Translations under genes and position numbers: made by a program | In this document: piece after piece, positions 27,442 through 35,774 of the stretch | Layout of the letters: the number at the start of each line of letters is the position of its first letter | Numbering within the stretch: the first letter of the stretch is position 1 | Notes under the pieces: model-generated | Seen by the model: only the letters and a program-made list of their open reading frames with translations | The model's database searches: none | What the model was told of the DNA's origin: nothing | Source: CAYSTL01 sp964516805 | Lineage (GTDB): Archaea > Thermoplasmatota > Thermoplasmata > Halarchaeoplasmatales > Halarchaeoplasmataceae | Length of the DNA stretch: 64,000 nt | Direction of reading: 5' to 3' | Assembly: GCA_964516805.1 (NCBI GenBank) | Contig: CAZEXI010000001.1 | Span: forward strand, 1-64,000

Positions 27442-28845
27442 TTAAATTTCTTTTACCATTTTTATAGCTTCTATATATTTACCATCTTCACATTTTCGAT
27501 AAATTTTATTCTTCATGTCCTCTTCTATATCATCGGTTTTTTCAACTAATATTTTAGCCAAAATTTCAGCTTTTCTTGCTTTTCTTAGGGCTTTATTCAA
27601 ATTTTCTGTTGAAATCCTCTTATTCTCTTCATGACCTGATGGATCCTTTTCTACTATTTTCTCGATGCTATTCAAAGATATATCATCATCAATAGACTCA
27701 GTTCTACTCAATATATAACCAATCTGATCTACCTTACACTCATGCGAGTTAACTTTTGATCTTCCATCATTGATTACAGACAATTTTGGTTCATATTTTA
27801 CAAGAAGTATATCAAGAATATTTTTTCCCAATATCTTTTGTATCTCTGTTAATGTTAAATAGTTCGAAAGGTCTGAATTCAGAATCACTTCCATGAAATG
27901 GACAATGTTTTCCATCGGTAAAAACGGATGATCACTTCCGATCATTATCTTGCTAGACCAATTAGTAGATACATCAAATAGTTCCCAAAACTTATCCTTT
28001 AAATATTCTTCATGATCCTTTTCAAATTTTTTCAGGGTATTATTTGTAAATCTAGCTAACTGTATTTCTTCTTTAGCTTTTTCTAAAAATTTTTTTACCG
28101 ATCTTAAACCAGATAACTCTGCATAAATCGAAGGATGACTTAAATACCTGAAAGTCTCAGATTTCATGTAATCGTAATGACCGATGATTATCTTTAATTG
28201 ACTTATATACTCCTCTAATCTGTTTTCTATCAGCATCTCAATAGTTCTATTCACACCTCTATGAATCTCTCTCACATCTGAAGAATAACTTGTGTGGAAT
28301 ATTATAGGTATGTTTAATCTGGCACAGTCAATATACAACTGGATTATCTCTTTAGAATCCAAGGTTATTTTTTCAGATTCAGGATGTATTTTTAAGCCTA
28401 GAAAACTATATTCCGTTGAAAATTTCTTAAATTCTTTTCTAGCTGTATCTATATCTGTTGGATCTACCCTACCAAAACCCAACAGTCTTTCATTATGATA
28501 ATCAGAACTTGTCCATTCCCATATGTTTTCATTGGATTTTGAATACATAAATTCACCTTCACCCCTAAAATTATCTTTCATTGGAAAAACTACAAATTGG
28601 TCAAATAAACCATGTGGGAATTCTTTCTTTGTTTTTTTTGAATCAGGTAATATATGATATCTAAATTCAGTAGTATTTAACCTATCCTCAAGATCATTTT
28701 TTATTTTCTTAGAAAATTCATAACTTCCATTGTTTCCAATAGGTATATTCTGTTTTCCATCGCTTTCTTCCCCAATATGATGGTGAGCATCTATTACATA
28801 TAGTTCCCTTTCATTACCTGTCCTTCTATCTCGAATTTTTAACAT
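27442..28845 (-). CDS. Amidohydrolase-2-type metal-dependent hydrolase with C-terminal helical extension
   Basis: The 467-residue protein shows the metal-binding pattern of the TIM-barrel amidohydrolase family: DAHHHIGEE at 19-27, GLKIHPES near 150, IIFHTS near 178, IIGHYDY near 213 and IMIGSDHPF near 300. About 120 extra residues follow the barrel and are mostly charged and helical. The substrate is unknown; family members decarboxylate or hydrolyse small organic compounds. The gene lies 14 nt after a ubiquitin-fold gene and forms an operon with two such genes. Its 3' end meets that of the giant surface-protein gene with 6 bp between. Confidence 0.82.
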   Translation of the reverse strand: MLKIRDRRTGNERELYVIDAHHHIGEESDGKQNIPIGNNGSYEFSKKIKNDLEDRLNTTEFRYHILPDSKKTKKEFPHGLFDQFVVFPMKDNFRGEGEFMYSKSNENIWEWTSSDYHNERLLGFGRVDPTDIDTARKEFKKFSTEYSFLGLKIHPESEKITLDSKEIIQLYIDCARLNIPIIFHTSYSSDVREIHRGVNRTIEMLIENRLEEYISQLKIIIGHYDYMKSETFRYLSHPSIYAELSGLRSVKKFLEKAKEEIQLARFTNNTLKKFEKDHEEYLKDKFWELFDVSTNWSSKIMIGSDHPFLPMENIVHFMEVILNSDLSNYLTLTEIQKILGKNILDILLVKYEPKLSVINDGRSKVNSHECKVDQIGYILSRTESIDDDISLNSIEKIVEKDPSGHEENKRISTENLNKALRKARKAEILAKILVEKTDDIEEDMKNKIYRKCEDGKYIEAIKMVKEI

Positions 28846-28859
28846 GGTTACACCTATTA

Positions 28860-29309
28860 TTATTCATAAACATCGTATTCCTCTACTATACTATTAGACA
28901 ATCTTAATTTGTAATTCAAATCATCACATCTGTAAACAATATTTACCTTTTCATCTTCTTTCTTATATGTTTCCAGTTTCAATTCATCCTCTGACAATCC
29001 AATATTACTCACTAACCATTTTTCTGCTGATACTGTATCGTTTCGATCAGGCTGTATACTGCTAAAAAATACATTTTTATTATTAGATTTAGAAAAGAGA
29101 AGTAAATCACCGTTCGAAATACTGTAATGATGTATATTTTTATCAGGAGACATTTTTATCCCATTAAAAAATAATTTATGACATTCTAATGTTAAATCCA
29201 GATATTCTGAAATCAGATTTATTATGTCTTTTACAGTATCATCACTTTGAACTTTTACTTTGATGGTACTTTCCACATCTTTACACCTAATCAATAACTC
29301 TATAATCAT
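28860..29309 (-). CDS. Ubiquitin-fold (beta-grasp, YukD/EsaB-like) protein with C-terminal strand domain
   Basis: The first 78 or so residues of this 149-residue protein read like ubiquitin: an initial beta-hairpin (MIIELLIRC...STIKVKVQ), a helix after SDDTVKDIINLI, then CHKLFFNGIKMSPDKNIHHYSISNGDLLLF, which lines up with the ubiquitin strand-turn-strand segment LIFAGKQLEDGRTLSDYNI. There is no C-terminal Gly-Gly, so it is not an obvious conjugated modifier. A second part (about 95-149, from EKWLVSNIG to VEEYDVYE) resembles the end of the neighbouring protein. The gene lies 1 nt after its paralogue and 14 nt before the amidohydrolase gene. Confidence 0.72.
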   Translation of the reverse strand: MIIELLIRCKDVESTIKVKVQSDDTVKDIINLISEYLDLTLECHKLFFNGIKMSPDKNIHHYSISNGDLLLFSKSNNKNVFFSSIQPDRNDTVSAEKWLVSNIGLSEDELKLETYKKEDEKVNIVYRCDDLNYKLRLSNSIVEEYDVYE

Positions 29310-29310
29310 A

Positions 29311-29820
29311 TCACTCCTCTAAAGAGAATTTCATCTTAGAAGGCTTATATTCAATTACTTCTGCCCCATCCATTTTAACAGTTAAATATGCATCTTGCTT
29401 TATCTTACTACTGAACGTATATACACTGAATCCATCATCGAAACTCTTGTTAAATAGTTCTATATTCTCTTTATCTATTCCGATATTATTTTTCAACCAA
29501 TTCTTGGATTTTTCTATTTGTTGACTAACTGTCATCTTTCGTTTTTTTTCTGATTTACTTTCTTCCGAAAAATTACTTTTTATTTCTTCAATCGTCATCA
29601 ATTTCAATACATCATTTTTTGTAATTCCAGAAGATATTACTTTTTCTTCGTTTCTTAAGATTTCATTACCCTTTACTAATCTATAACTATCAAAATTATC
29701 TTCTATCAACCAATAGTCTAAGCATCTTTCCAATATCTCTTTAATATAATCATCAGGGTCTAGATTCATTTTGATATCATCGTTATCTGATTCTAATACT
29801 ATTGTAACGATTGCTGTCAT
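29311..29820 (-). CDS. Ubiquitin-fold protein, paralogue of the next gene
   Basis: The 169-residue protein has an N-terminal beta-grasp-like domain (about 1-78: VTIVLESDNDDIKMNL, DPDDYIKEILERCL, then YRLVKGNEILRNEEKVISSGITKNDVLKLM). A charged linker (about 80-105) follows, then a C-terminal domain from KNWLKNNIG to GAEVIEYKP. Both parts align with the downstream protein (WLxxNIG... and V-EY), so the two genes are a tandem duplication that has diverged. No Gly-Gly end is present. It heads the operon; the ATG follows AAGAAGGTAAGG and a TATA-like ATTAAATATATT lies about 40 nt upstream. Confidence 0.68.
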   Translation of the reverse strand: MTAIVTIVLESDNDDIKMNLDPDDYIKEILERCLDYWLIEDNFDSYRLVKGNEILRNEEKVISSGITKNDVLKLMTIEEIKSNFSEESKSEKKRKMTVSQQIEKSKNWLKNNIGIDKENIELFNKSFDDGFSVYTFSSKIKQDAYLTVKMDGAEVIEYKPSKMKFSLEE

Positions 29821-30143
29821 TAGCCTTACCTTCTTGAAATGTGATTTGAGGAATATATTTAATACTTTTGAATATGAAAATTAATTTATTATGATATTAT
29901 GAAAGTATCTAAAAATAGAATACATTTCATTCAGCTGTCTGTCACCCTAATATTAGATTATCAAATTAAGTTGAAGATATAAAAATATTATATGTTGATT
30001 TTTTTCTAAAATATTAAAACCATAGATTCTCTTAATTAAATTAAAACCATCTATTTTCATCTCCAACTCAAAAAAATGACAAAAATGTCACTATATGGAT
30101 GTCAAAATAAGCATTTATAATAAGAATATTGAAAGGATATTAC
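29821..30143. other. Gene-free stretch upstream of the ubiquitin-fold operon
   Basis: This 323-bp stretch holds the operon promoter near its left end (TATA-like ATTAAATATATT at about 29855-29866), a direct repeat ATTAAAACCAT at 30012-30022 and 30040-30050, and a hairpin TGACA-N4-TGTCA at 30077-30090. No coding region is visible. Confidence 0.5.
30071..30090 (-). terminator. Possible hairpin/poly-T terminator of the Roadblock-like gene
   Basis: Read on the minus strand, TGACA-TTTT-TGTCA forms a 5-bp hairpin followed by six T. It lies 54 bp beyond the Roadblock-like gene stop. The stem is weak, so it may instead be an operator or chance. Confidence 0.35.
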
Positions 30144-30569
30144 TTACATTTTAGACTTTTTGTACTTTTTCTTTAGCTTGAAAATTTTATCGTGTTTTGT
30201 CAACCAATTCCTCTTCAAGAACTTAACTAATATATCCATATATTGAGCTATGCTTTGCTCATCTTCTTTCTCGTAAACCTTAGATACTAGATAATACTCA
30301 TCACTAAGCCTAGTGATAATATGAACATAATCCTCAGTATTCAAAGATATATAATTTACCTTCTTCTCACTATCAAAACCTAACGCATTGTAAACAGAAT
30401 AATATGTTTCAGCAGATAATCCTCCTTCATATTCATCGGCTTTTTCATGAATTATCTGTTTCCTGTTATTGATCAAAGCACAATAAGCAACTTTATTAGA
30501 GCCTATCAACTTATTTAACGAATTATCTAGTTCACCTTTGATCAAGATCTGTATATCCTGATCATCCAT
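30144..30569 (-). CDS. Roadblock/LC7-like protein, probable N-terminal extension without a canonical start codon
   Basis: From the ATG at 30569 the protein has 141 residues and looks like a Roadblock/LC7 fold: a helix, VAYCALINNRKQIIHE as the central beta-hairpin, a middle helix, then VNYISLNTEDYVHIITRLSDEYYLVSKVY, and a basic Lys-rich end. The frame stays open upstream to 30692, encoding a further 41 residues that are very acidic (EEEEEPDFFKFKFG, EEEDH, EEEEQETVAER) and typical of coding sequence. That extension has no ATG, GTG or TTG; it begins ATC ATC just after a TAA, and GAGGTG at 30696-30701 sits at ribosome-binding distance. Roadblock proteins often regulate small GTPases; none is visible nearby. 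Confidence 0.65.
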   Translation of the reverse strand: MDDQDIQILIKGELDNSLNKLIGSNKVAYCALINNRKQIIHEKADEYEGGLSAETYYSVYNALGFDSEKKVNYISLNTEDYVHIITRLSDEYYLVSKVYEKEDEQSIAQYMDILVKFLKRNWLTKHDKIFKLKKKYKKSKM

Positions 30570-30695
30570 CCTCTCAGCTACTGTTTCCTGCTCTTCCTCT
30601 TCGATATGATCCTCTTCTTCAGTTTCGGAGGGCTCTTCTTCTCCAAATTTGAATTTGAAAAAATCGGGTTCCTCTTCTTCTTCAGGGATGATTTA

Positions 30696-30701
30696 CACCT
30701 C
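30696..30701 (-). promoter_or_regulatory. Shine-Dalgarno before an apparent ATC start
   Basis: GAGGTG is complementary to the archaeal 16S 3' end and stands 3-6 nt before ATC ATC, the first codons of the acidic N-terminal extension of the Roadblock-like protein. No canonical start codon exists at this distance. Confidence 0.45.
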
Positions 30702-30885
30702 GAGCAATACTGTTCTCATTGATATTCAAAATTTACCACCTAGATCAATGAATCGAATTAAATACTTGTTAAGAAAGGTCAGATATTTTATATAAATGTT
30801 ATTTTTCTCAAAAACAAATGAATCTTTTTTGAATCAATTAGATATCCATAAAAAGGTATATAACGGTCTTTAATCCATATAATAA

Positions 30886-31611
30886 ATGATGAGTCCAACG
30901 AATGATACCGTAGCTTCGTCTCCAGCAGATTTCTACACAATTTTAGTTGTAGATGATGATGAGAGTATACTTGATCTTCTTAAAGAATTGCTGAAGAATA
31001 ATGATCAATTTGATTGCGCAGTTACAACAACAGAAACAGCAGAGGAAGCAGAAAAAGAGTTAAGAGAAAGGAGATATGACCTGATAATTACTGATCAAAA
31101 ACTTCCAGGAACTAACGGTACTGTACTTCTTAGTAAAATCAAGGATAAGTATCCACAGACAGTAAGGATGCTTATAACGGGATATTCAGATCTCGACATA
31201 GCTAAGGAAGCTATCAACAAAGCTGAAGTTCACAGTTTTATTGAGAAACCCTGGGATAACAAGGAGCTCATCGATAAGATATATGAGAACCTAAAAAAGA
31301 TGGAAGAAAAATCAGGCGATAGTAATGTCATCAAACCCAGAGATGTAAGGGAGGCTATCACTGAAATAGAAAACACCATTGAAGAAGGACTACAGTCCTC
31401 TTCCCAAGAATTTACAAGAATCTCAGCTTTAGGGGGGATGGACCACGAAGAAATAAAAACTTTAACTTTTCAATTCGACTCAGTATCTGATTTCAATAAG
31501 TTTCCATTTGAATTGAAACACATGGACCTTGATGACGTTGAGGTAAGGATAGATGATTTTAGAGTATTTTCGGATCGATTCAGAGTGACTATATCATTGC
31601 TGAAAGGGTGA
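30886..31611 (+). CDS. Response regulator with REC domain and unknown output domain
   Basis: The 241-residue protein has a CheY-like receiver domain at about 17-140: acidic pocket VVDDDES (D23-D25), phospho-acceptor D70 in LIITDQKLPG, the Thr of MLITGYSD, and the Lys of FIEKPWD. After it come about 100 residues: a helix-rich linker and an alpha/beta part (EIKTLTFQFDSVSDFNKFPFELKHMDLDDVEVRI) that I do not recognise, not a DNA-binding domain. A partner histidine kinase is not in the window. A TATA-like GGTATATAAC at about 30856-30865 fits a leaderless mRNA at this ATG; M2 is also possible. Confidence 0.88.
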   Translation: MMSPTNDTVASSPADFYTILVVDDDESILDLLKELLKNNDQFDCAVTTTETAEEAEKELRERRYDLIITDQKLPGTNGTVLLSKIKDKYPQTVRMLITGYSDLDIAKEAINKAEVHSFIEKPWDNKELIDKIYENLKKMEEKSGDSNVIKPRDVREAITEIENTIEEGLQSSSQEFTRISALGGMDHEEIKTLTFQFDSVSDFNKFPFELKHMDLDDVEVRIDDFRVFSDRFRVTISLLKG

Positions 31612-31616
31612 TCCCT

Positions 31617-32789
31617 TCAATGATGGAATAACCTCATATCTGAAAAGGCCATGACCATATCATATTCATTGCAAGCGTCGATCACAACATCATCCCTTAT
31701 AGATCCGCCTGGCTGTACGATGTATTTCACACCACTCTGATGTGCTCTATCTATATTATCTCTGAATGGAAAGAATGCATCAGAACCTAAACAGACATCG
31801 TCAAACTGGGATAACCATTCTTCTTTTTCCTCTTTGCTTAATCTTTCGGGTACTTCTTTGAAAGATTTTTTCCAGTACTTTAATTCTTTATCCGTTAAAT
31901 CATCTCTAAGGTAATTATCTACAGCATTGTCTTTCTCCGATCTTTTTGCCCCATCTCTAAACTTCAAATCCAAGACATCTGGATGCTGCATCAAGAACCA
32001 TTTTTCTGCTTTATCTCCAGCTAATCTTGTACAGTGTATCCTAGATTGTTGTCCAGCACCATTTCCTATCACTTGACCATCGTAAACGTAGCAAACAGAG
32101 TTAGATTGCGTGTACTTCAAGGTAATCATCGATATCACTAGGTCTCTTTCTGCATCTTCAGGTAATTCTTTATTCTCTGTAACTATCTCTTTTAGATCAT
32201 CATAACTAGGTACTTCATCTCTTCTCTGTTGTTCGAATTTAACACCAAATATATCTCTAGTTTCATTTCCCTCCGGAGAATAGTTTTCATCCATCTCAAT
32301 GATATTATAGTTTCCACTCTTCTTTTTTTTCAATATATTCAATGCTTTTTCTGTATATCCAGGAGCAATTATACCGTCAGAAACCTCTTTTCTTAGAACT
32401 TTAGCAGTCGATATATCTACTTCATGACTGAGTGCAGCCCAATCACCGAAGGAAGAAACTCTATCTGCTCCTCTAGCCCTAACATAAGCAGTCGCTAAAG
32501 GAGATAAATCTATATCTTCAACAAAATAGGTCTTCTTGAGTGACTCACTCAATGGTTTACCAACAGCTGCTCCAGCTGGACTCACGTGTTTGAAAGATGC
32601 AGCAGAAGGCATGTCTAAGGATGTCCTTAATTCTTTAACCAGCTGCCATGAATTCAAAGCATCCATAAAATTGATGTACCCAGGTTTCCCATTCAATATT
32701 TCAAACGGAAAATCATTCTCATCTTCCATGTATATCTTAGCATTTTCTTGACGAGGATTAACACCATACTTAAGGTCAAATGATCTCAT
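31617..32789 (-). CDS. purH: AICAR formyltransferase domain protein (PurH C-terminal type, stand-alone)
   Basis: The 390-residue protein corresponds to the formyltransferase part of bifunctional PurH without the IMP cyclohydrolase domain. It starts with LKYGVNPRQ, the family signature, and contains SAASFKHVSPAG near 63, DISTAKVLRKEVSDGIIAPGY, KYTQSNSVCYV and IGNGAGQQSRIHC, then FFPFRDNID near the end. It transfers a formyl group to AICAR in purine synthesis. Stand-alone forms occur in several anaerobes and archaea; the cyclohydrolase must be elsewhere. The gene is single and convergent with the response regulator. Confidence 0.9.
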   Translation of the reverse strand: MRSFDLKYGVNPRQENAKIYMEDENDFPFEILNGKPGYINFMDALNSWQLVKELRTSLDMPSAASFKHVSPAGAAVGKPLSESLKKTYFVEDIDLSPLATAYVRARGADRVSSFGDWAALSHEVDISTAKVLRKEVSDGIIAPGYTEKALNILKKKKSGNYNIIEMDENYSPEGNETRDIFGVKFEQQRRDEVPSYDDLKEIVTENKELPEDAERDLVISMITLKYTQSNSVCYVYDGQVIGNGAGQQSRIHCTRLAGDKAEKWFLMQHPDVLDLKFRDGAKRSEKDNAVDNYLRDDLTDKELKYWKKSFKEVPERLSKEEKEEWLSQFDDVCLGSDAFFPFRDNIDRAHQSGVKYIVQPGGSIRDDVVIDACNEYDMVMAFSDMRLFHH

Positions 32790-32866
32790 CGATAACCACT
32801 TCTAGTTTCCGTATTATCTATAGAGATATAAAACCAACTAATCTAGTTATACAAAAATGAAGATGC

Positions 32867-33793
32867 TTAAATTCGTTCATCTATACATCTTCTAACTGTA
32901 TAAACTACAGGAGTAAAATGTTTCATCCAGAAATTTCCACCGTAGATGTTGGCAGATTCTCCTTCAACATACAGTCTTTTAAAATCATCATTTGCTGCCC
33001 ATTCAACTGCTTTCTGAAGTAATCCTTTTCCAATCCCCATGCCTCTGTATTTTGGATCAGTATAAGCTCCTTTCACCCTGCATGTTTCCTCATCAGTCAT
33101 CAACCAGGTTTCAGCTTCGTTCTTTTTCAGATGTATGTAACCTATTGGCTTGTCATCATCAAAGGCTGCGATTATCTCTCCATCTATCTCTTCTTCATAT
33201 GAATATTCATCTGGTGGTAACCAAAATAGAGGTGCGGTATAGTAAAAATCGTGATGTTGTTTATCTATTTCTCTGATAGGTTCCATATCTTCCAATATTC
33301 TATAAGAGATATCACGGATATTTACATCAATATATGATGGATCCCTTAACAGTTCAAAATGTGTCATACCAAATCCTAATCTGAAAAAATTGAAAGTTAA
33401 ATCCTCATCCTGAGCCCAGATACTGAATATATGAGTATGATATCCGTCCTTGACCCAGATATCTGATATCTCTTTATATATCTGCTGGTAGATCATTTCT
33501 TTCTTATCTTCAACAGAACAGTGGGCATATAGACCCAAACTAAACGTTGTAGGTTTGCTCATAAAATTATCTGCTCTAGCATTTTCTATGATATATCCAA
33601 CCAGTTCATCATCTTGAAATGCTGCTACTCCAGGATTTTCTATATTTTTTCTCAATGCAGTGCTTACTTCTTCAAAAATATCCTTTCTTTCAGGGATCAA
33701 AGGAACTTTTTGCCTTTGATTTTCATATGATTCTACAAAAAGACCAGCAGCGTCTTCAATATGTTTTTCCTCGAAATCTATGATATCTAACAT
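32867..33793 (-). CDS. Double GNAT-domain acetyltransferase
   Basis: The 308-residue protein contains two GNAT-type domains. The C-terminal one (about 155-305) has a good acetyl-CoA loop, TDPKYRGMGIGKGLLQKAVEW near 240-260, and ends with the expected NIYGGNFWMKHFTP. The N-terminal one (about 1-150) has the general fold (FQDDELVGYIIE) but no clear RxxGxG loop, so it may be degenerate. Substrate unknown. The gene lies 18 nt after the DUF4332-type gene start region on the same strand and may be co-transcribed with it. Confidence 0.82.
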   Translation of the reverse strand: MLDIIDFEEKHIEDAAGLFVESYENQRQKVPLIPERKDIFEEVSTALRKNIENPGVAAFQDDELVGYIIENARADNFMSKPTTFSLGLYAHCSVEDKKEMIYQQIYKEISDIWVKDGYHTHIFSIWAQDEDLTFNFFRLGFGMTHFELLRDPSYIDVNIRDISYRILEDMEPIREIDKQHHDFYYTAPLFWLPPDEYSYEEEIDGEIIAAFDDDKPIGYIHLKKNEAETWLMTDEETCRVKGAYTDPKYRGMGIGKGLLQKAVEWAANDDFKRLYVEGESANIYGGNFWMKHFTPVVYTVRRCIDERI

Positions 33794-33811
33794 TTCTTCT
33801 CCATTTTTTAA

Positions 33812-34495
33812 CTAAAACTTAATCTTTTTCGGTAATTTATTCGCAAAATCTACAGTGAACTCTGCTTCTTTCTGTAATGTAGGTTCACCAGGAAAATCAC
33901 TATTTTCCACATATTCCTCGATCATCTCTCTGAATTCGGTAGGACTCCTCTTGGATATTTTTTCAACAGTATCCACACCAGCATAGTAGTAAAGTTTAGC
34001 CCTAATCGCTTTAACTGCAAATATCCTAGATAGATCTGATAATTTTGTCAATTTTTCTATCACTTCGAGAGGTATTCCTGTCCTTTCAGACAATTCCTTT
34101 CTATCTTCTGATGTTTCAGCCTTTTTCAATAACTGGTTGTTTGTTTTTATTCCCTCTTTTTCTAATCTTTCAATATGTTCTTCATCGATATCGTAGAATT
34201 CACTTAATTTGTACGGAGGTGTATACCTGTATTCACTTTCTTTAACCGCTTTTTCCATTTTCTCATTATCTGTTGACCTGTAATATGCTCTAAGGTGATT
34301 CAGATTATATTTAGTAACATATTTTGTAGTATACATCTCTAGAAATCCAAAAAGGTCCTTTGGATCAGTATCATCGACTGTTTTATCATCCGGTAAATAT
34401 TTTTCAAATTTAGAAACAGTATTTGCTATCCTGTTTACTGTCCTTTCACCCTTCCCTTTTCTCTGGACATATTCTCTTAAACTATCCTTATCCAT
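33812..34495 (-). CDS. Integrase-SAM-like domain joined to DUF4332-type helix-hairpin region
   Basis: Residues 1-85 of this 227-residue protein resemble the N-terminal core-binding (SAM-like) domain of tyrosine recombinases (REYVQRKGKGERTVNRIANTVSKFEKYL...LNHLRAYYRS), but no catalytic domain follows. Residues about 100-220 look like DUF4332, with helix-hairpin-helix repeats: IERLEKEGIKTNNQLLKKAETSEDRKELSERTGIPLEVI and YYAGVDTVEKISKRSPTEF. Both parts suggest DNA or protein binding by helical hairpins. Function unknown. Confidence 0.72.
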   Translation of the reverse strand: MDKDSLREYVQRKGKGERTVNRIANTVSKFEKYLPDDKTVDDTDPKDLFGFLEMYTTKYVTKYNLNHLRAYYRSTDNEKMEKAVKESEYRYTPPYKLSEFYDIDEEHIERLEKEGIKTNNQLLKKAETSEDRKELSERTGIPLEVIEKLTKLSDLSRIFAVKAIRAKLYYYAGVDTVEKISKRSPTEFREMIEEYVENSDFPGEPTLQKEAEFTVDFANKLPKKIKF

Positions 34496-34601
34496 TTTAA
34501 CCGAAAGAGATACGATAATCGATGATATAACCCTTTCTAAAAGGATTTATTAATACTATTAAAATAATCTTTTTATATAAGCTCTCATTGAATCAATCGA
34601 G

Positions 34602-35321
34602 ATGTCATTTCAGAACGTATATGAAGATGATAAAAGAATAGAAGCATATTCTAAACTCGACTTTCCAGCCGATTATTACCTTGCATACAGAGACCTACCT
34701 GATATAATATCAGATCATGTAGAGGGAAACAAAGCTCTGGATTTCGGATGCGGTACTGGTCGTTCCACCAGATTTTTAGAAGAACAGGGTTTTGAAACCA
34801 TCGGTATTGATATTTCTGAAACAATGATCGAAAAGGCACGTGAACTCGATCCGAATGGTGAATATCATCTTATAGATGATGGTGATTTCAGTCAATTAGA
34901 GAAGGATCATTTTGATCTGATTTTGGCTGCTTTTACTTTCGATAATATCCCTGATGTATCTCATAGGATAGAACTTCTTAAAGGCTTGAAAGAACTCTTA
35001 AAGGAAGATGGAAAAATAATCTTACTGGATTCCACACCTGATATCTACATGCACGAATGGGCTTCGTTTTCGACTAAAGATTTTCCTGAAAATGAAGATG
35101 CTGAGAGTGGTGACAAGGTCAAGATAATAATGAAAGATGTGGAAGATAGGAGACCTGTTGAAGATATAATCTGGTTCGATGAAGATTATAGAGATCTATT
35201 TGAGAAAAGTGGTTTAGGACTGATCAGATTCCATAAAACATATGGCAAAGAAGACGAACCTTACAGATGGATAAATGAAACTGAGATCGCTCCCTGGATC
35301 ATATATGTTCTAGAGAAATGA
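34602..35321 (+). CDS. Class I SAM-dependent methyltransferase
   Basis: The 239-residue protein has a clear methyltransferase core: ALDFGCGTGRSTRFLEEQGF at about 44-63, IGIDISETMIEKARE near 65-79, and LILAAFTFDNIPD near 105. The C-terminal part (YRDLFEKSGLGLIRFHKTYG) has the usual beta-hairpin. The substrate cannot be named. A TATA-like TTTTATATAAG at about 34570-34580 lies 22-32 nt upstream of the ATG, suggesting a leaderless or nearly leaderless mRNA. It converges on the cytidine deaminase gene with 3 bp between stops. Confidence 0.85.
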   Translation: MSFQNVYEDDKRIEAYSKLDFPADYYLAYRDLPDIISDHVEGNKALDFGCGTGRSTRFLEEQGFETIGIDISETMIEKARELDPNGEYHLIDDGDFSQLEKDHFDLILAAFTFDNIPDVSHRIELLKGLKELLKEDGKIILLDSTPDIYMHEWASFSTKDFPENEDAESGDKVKIIMKDVEDRRPVEDIIWFDEDYRDLFEKSGLGLIRFHKTYGKEDEPYRWINETEIAPWIIYVLEK

Positions 35322-35324
35322 AAG

Positions 35325-35774
35325 TTACTCTTGTTTTTTGTACCAGCCTGCGTAAGGAAGTAATTCTTTCAACTTAACGACTTTATCTTTATCCAAAATA
35401 ACATCTGTTTCTAGATTCTTTTTATTGGTCTGGTACATGAATTCCCTACATCTTCCACAGGGTGATAGAATATAGACTTCATCATCTTCGTCTTTCCAGA
35501 CTGCGACTATCTTTTCAACTTTGTACTCACCTGCAGTTATCATAGAGCCAATAGCATTATGCTCAGCACAGAAACCCATGCTTGAAGGGGTGTCGATACA
35601 GACTCCTTTGTATATGTTACCTTTCTCTGTAATAAGAGCACAGCCTACTCCACCCATCTCAGATTCATCTATTTTCTTTGGATTTACGACAGATAAGGCA
35701 TCCTGGATTAATTCTTCATTACTTACCATAGATGTTGATAGGTCGATCGTTTGATTAAAACATTTACTTTGCAT
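35325..35774 (-). CDS. cdd: Cytidine/deoxycytidine deaminase-like protein
   Basis: The protein has the zinc-dependent deaminase motifs: CAEHNAI, with the proton-shuttle Glu, near residue 68, and SPCGRCREF, with two zinc Cys, near 104. It would convert cytidine to uridine for pyrimidine salvage. The longest frame (149 residues) starts at 35774 and overlaps the end of the ICMT-like gene by 11 nt; M16 (35729, MVSNEELIQDAL) matches the usual family start better. I cannot decide between them, as neither has a strong ribosome-binding site. Confidence 0.85.
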   Translation of the reverse strand: MQSKCFNQTIDLSTSMVSNEELIQDALSVVNPKKIDESEMGGVGCALITEKGNIYKGVCIDTPSSMGFCAEHNAIGSMITAGEYKVEKIVAVWKDEDDEVYILSPCGRCREFMYQTNKKNLETDVILDKDKVVKLKELLPYAGWYKKQE

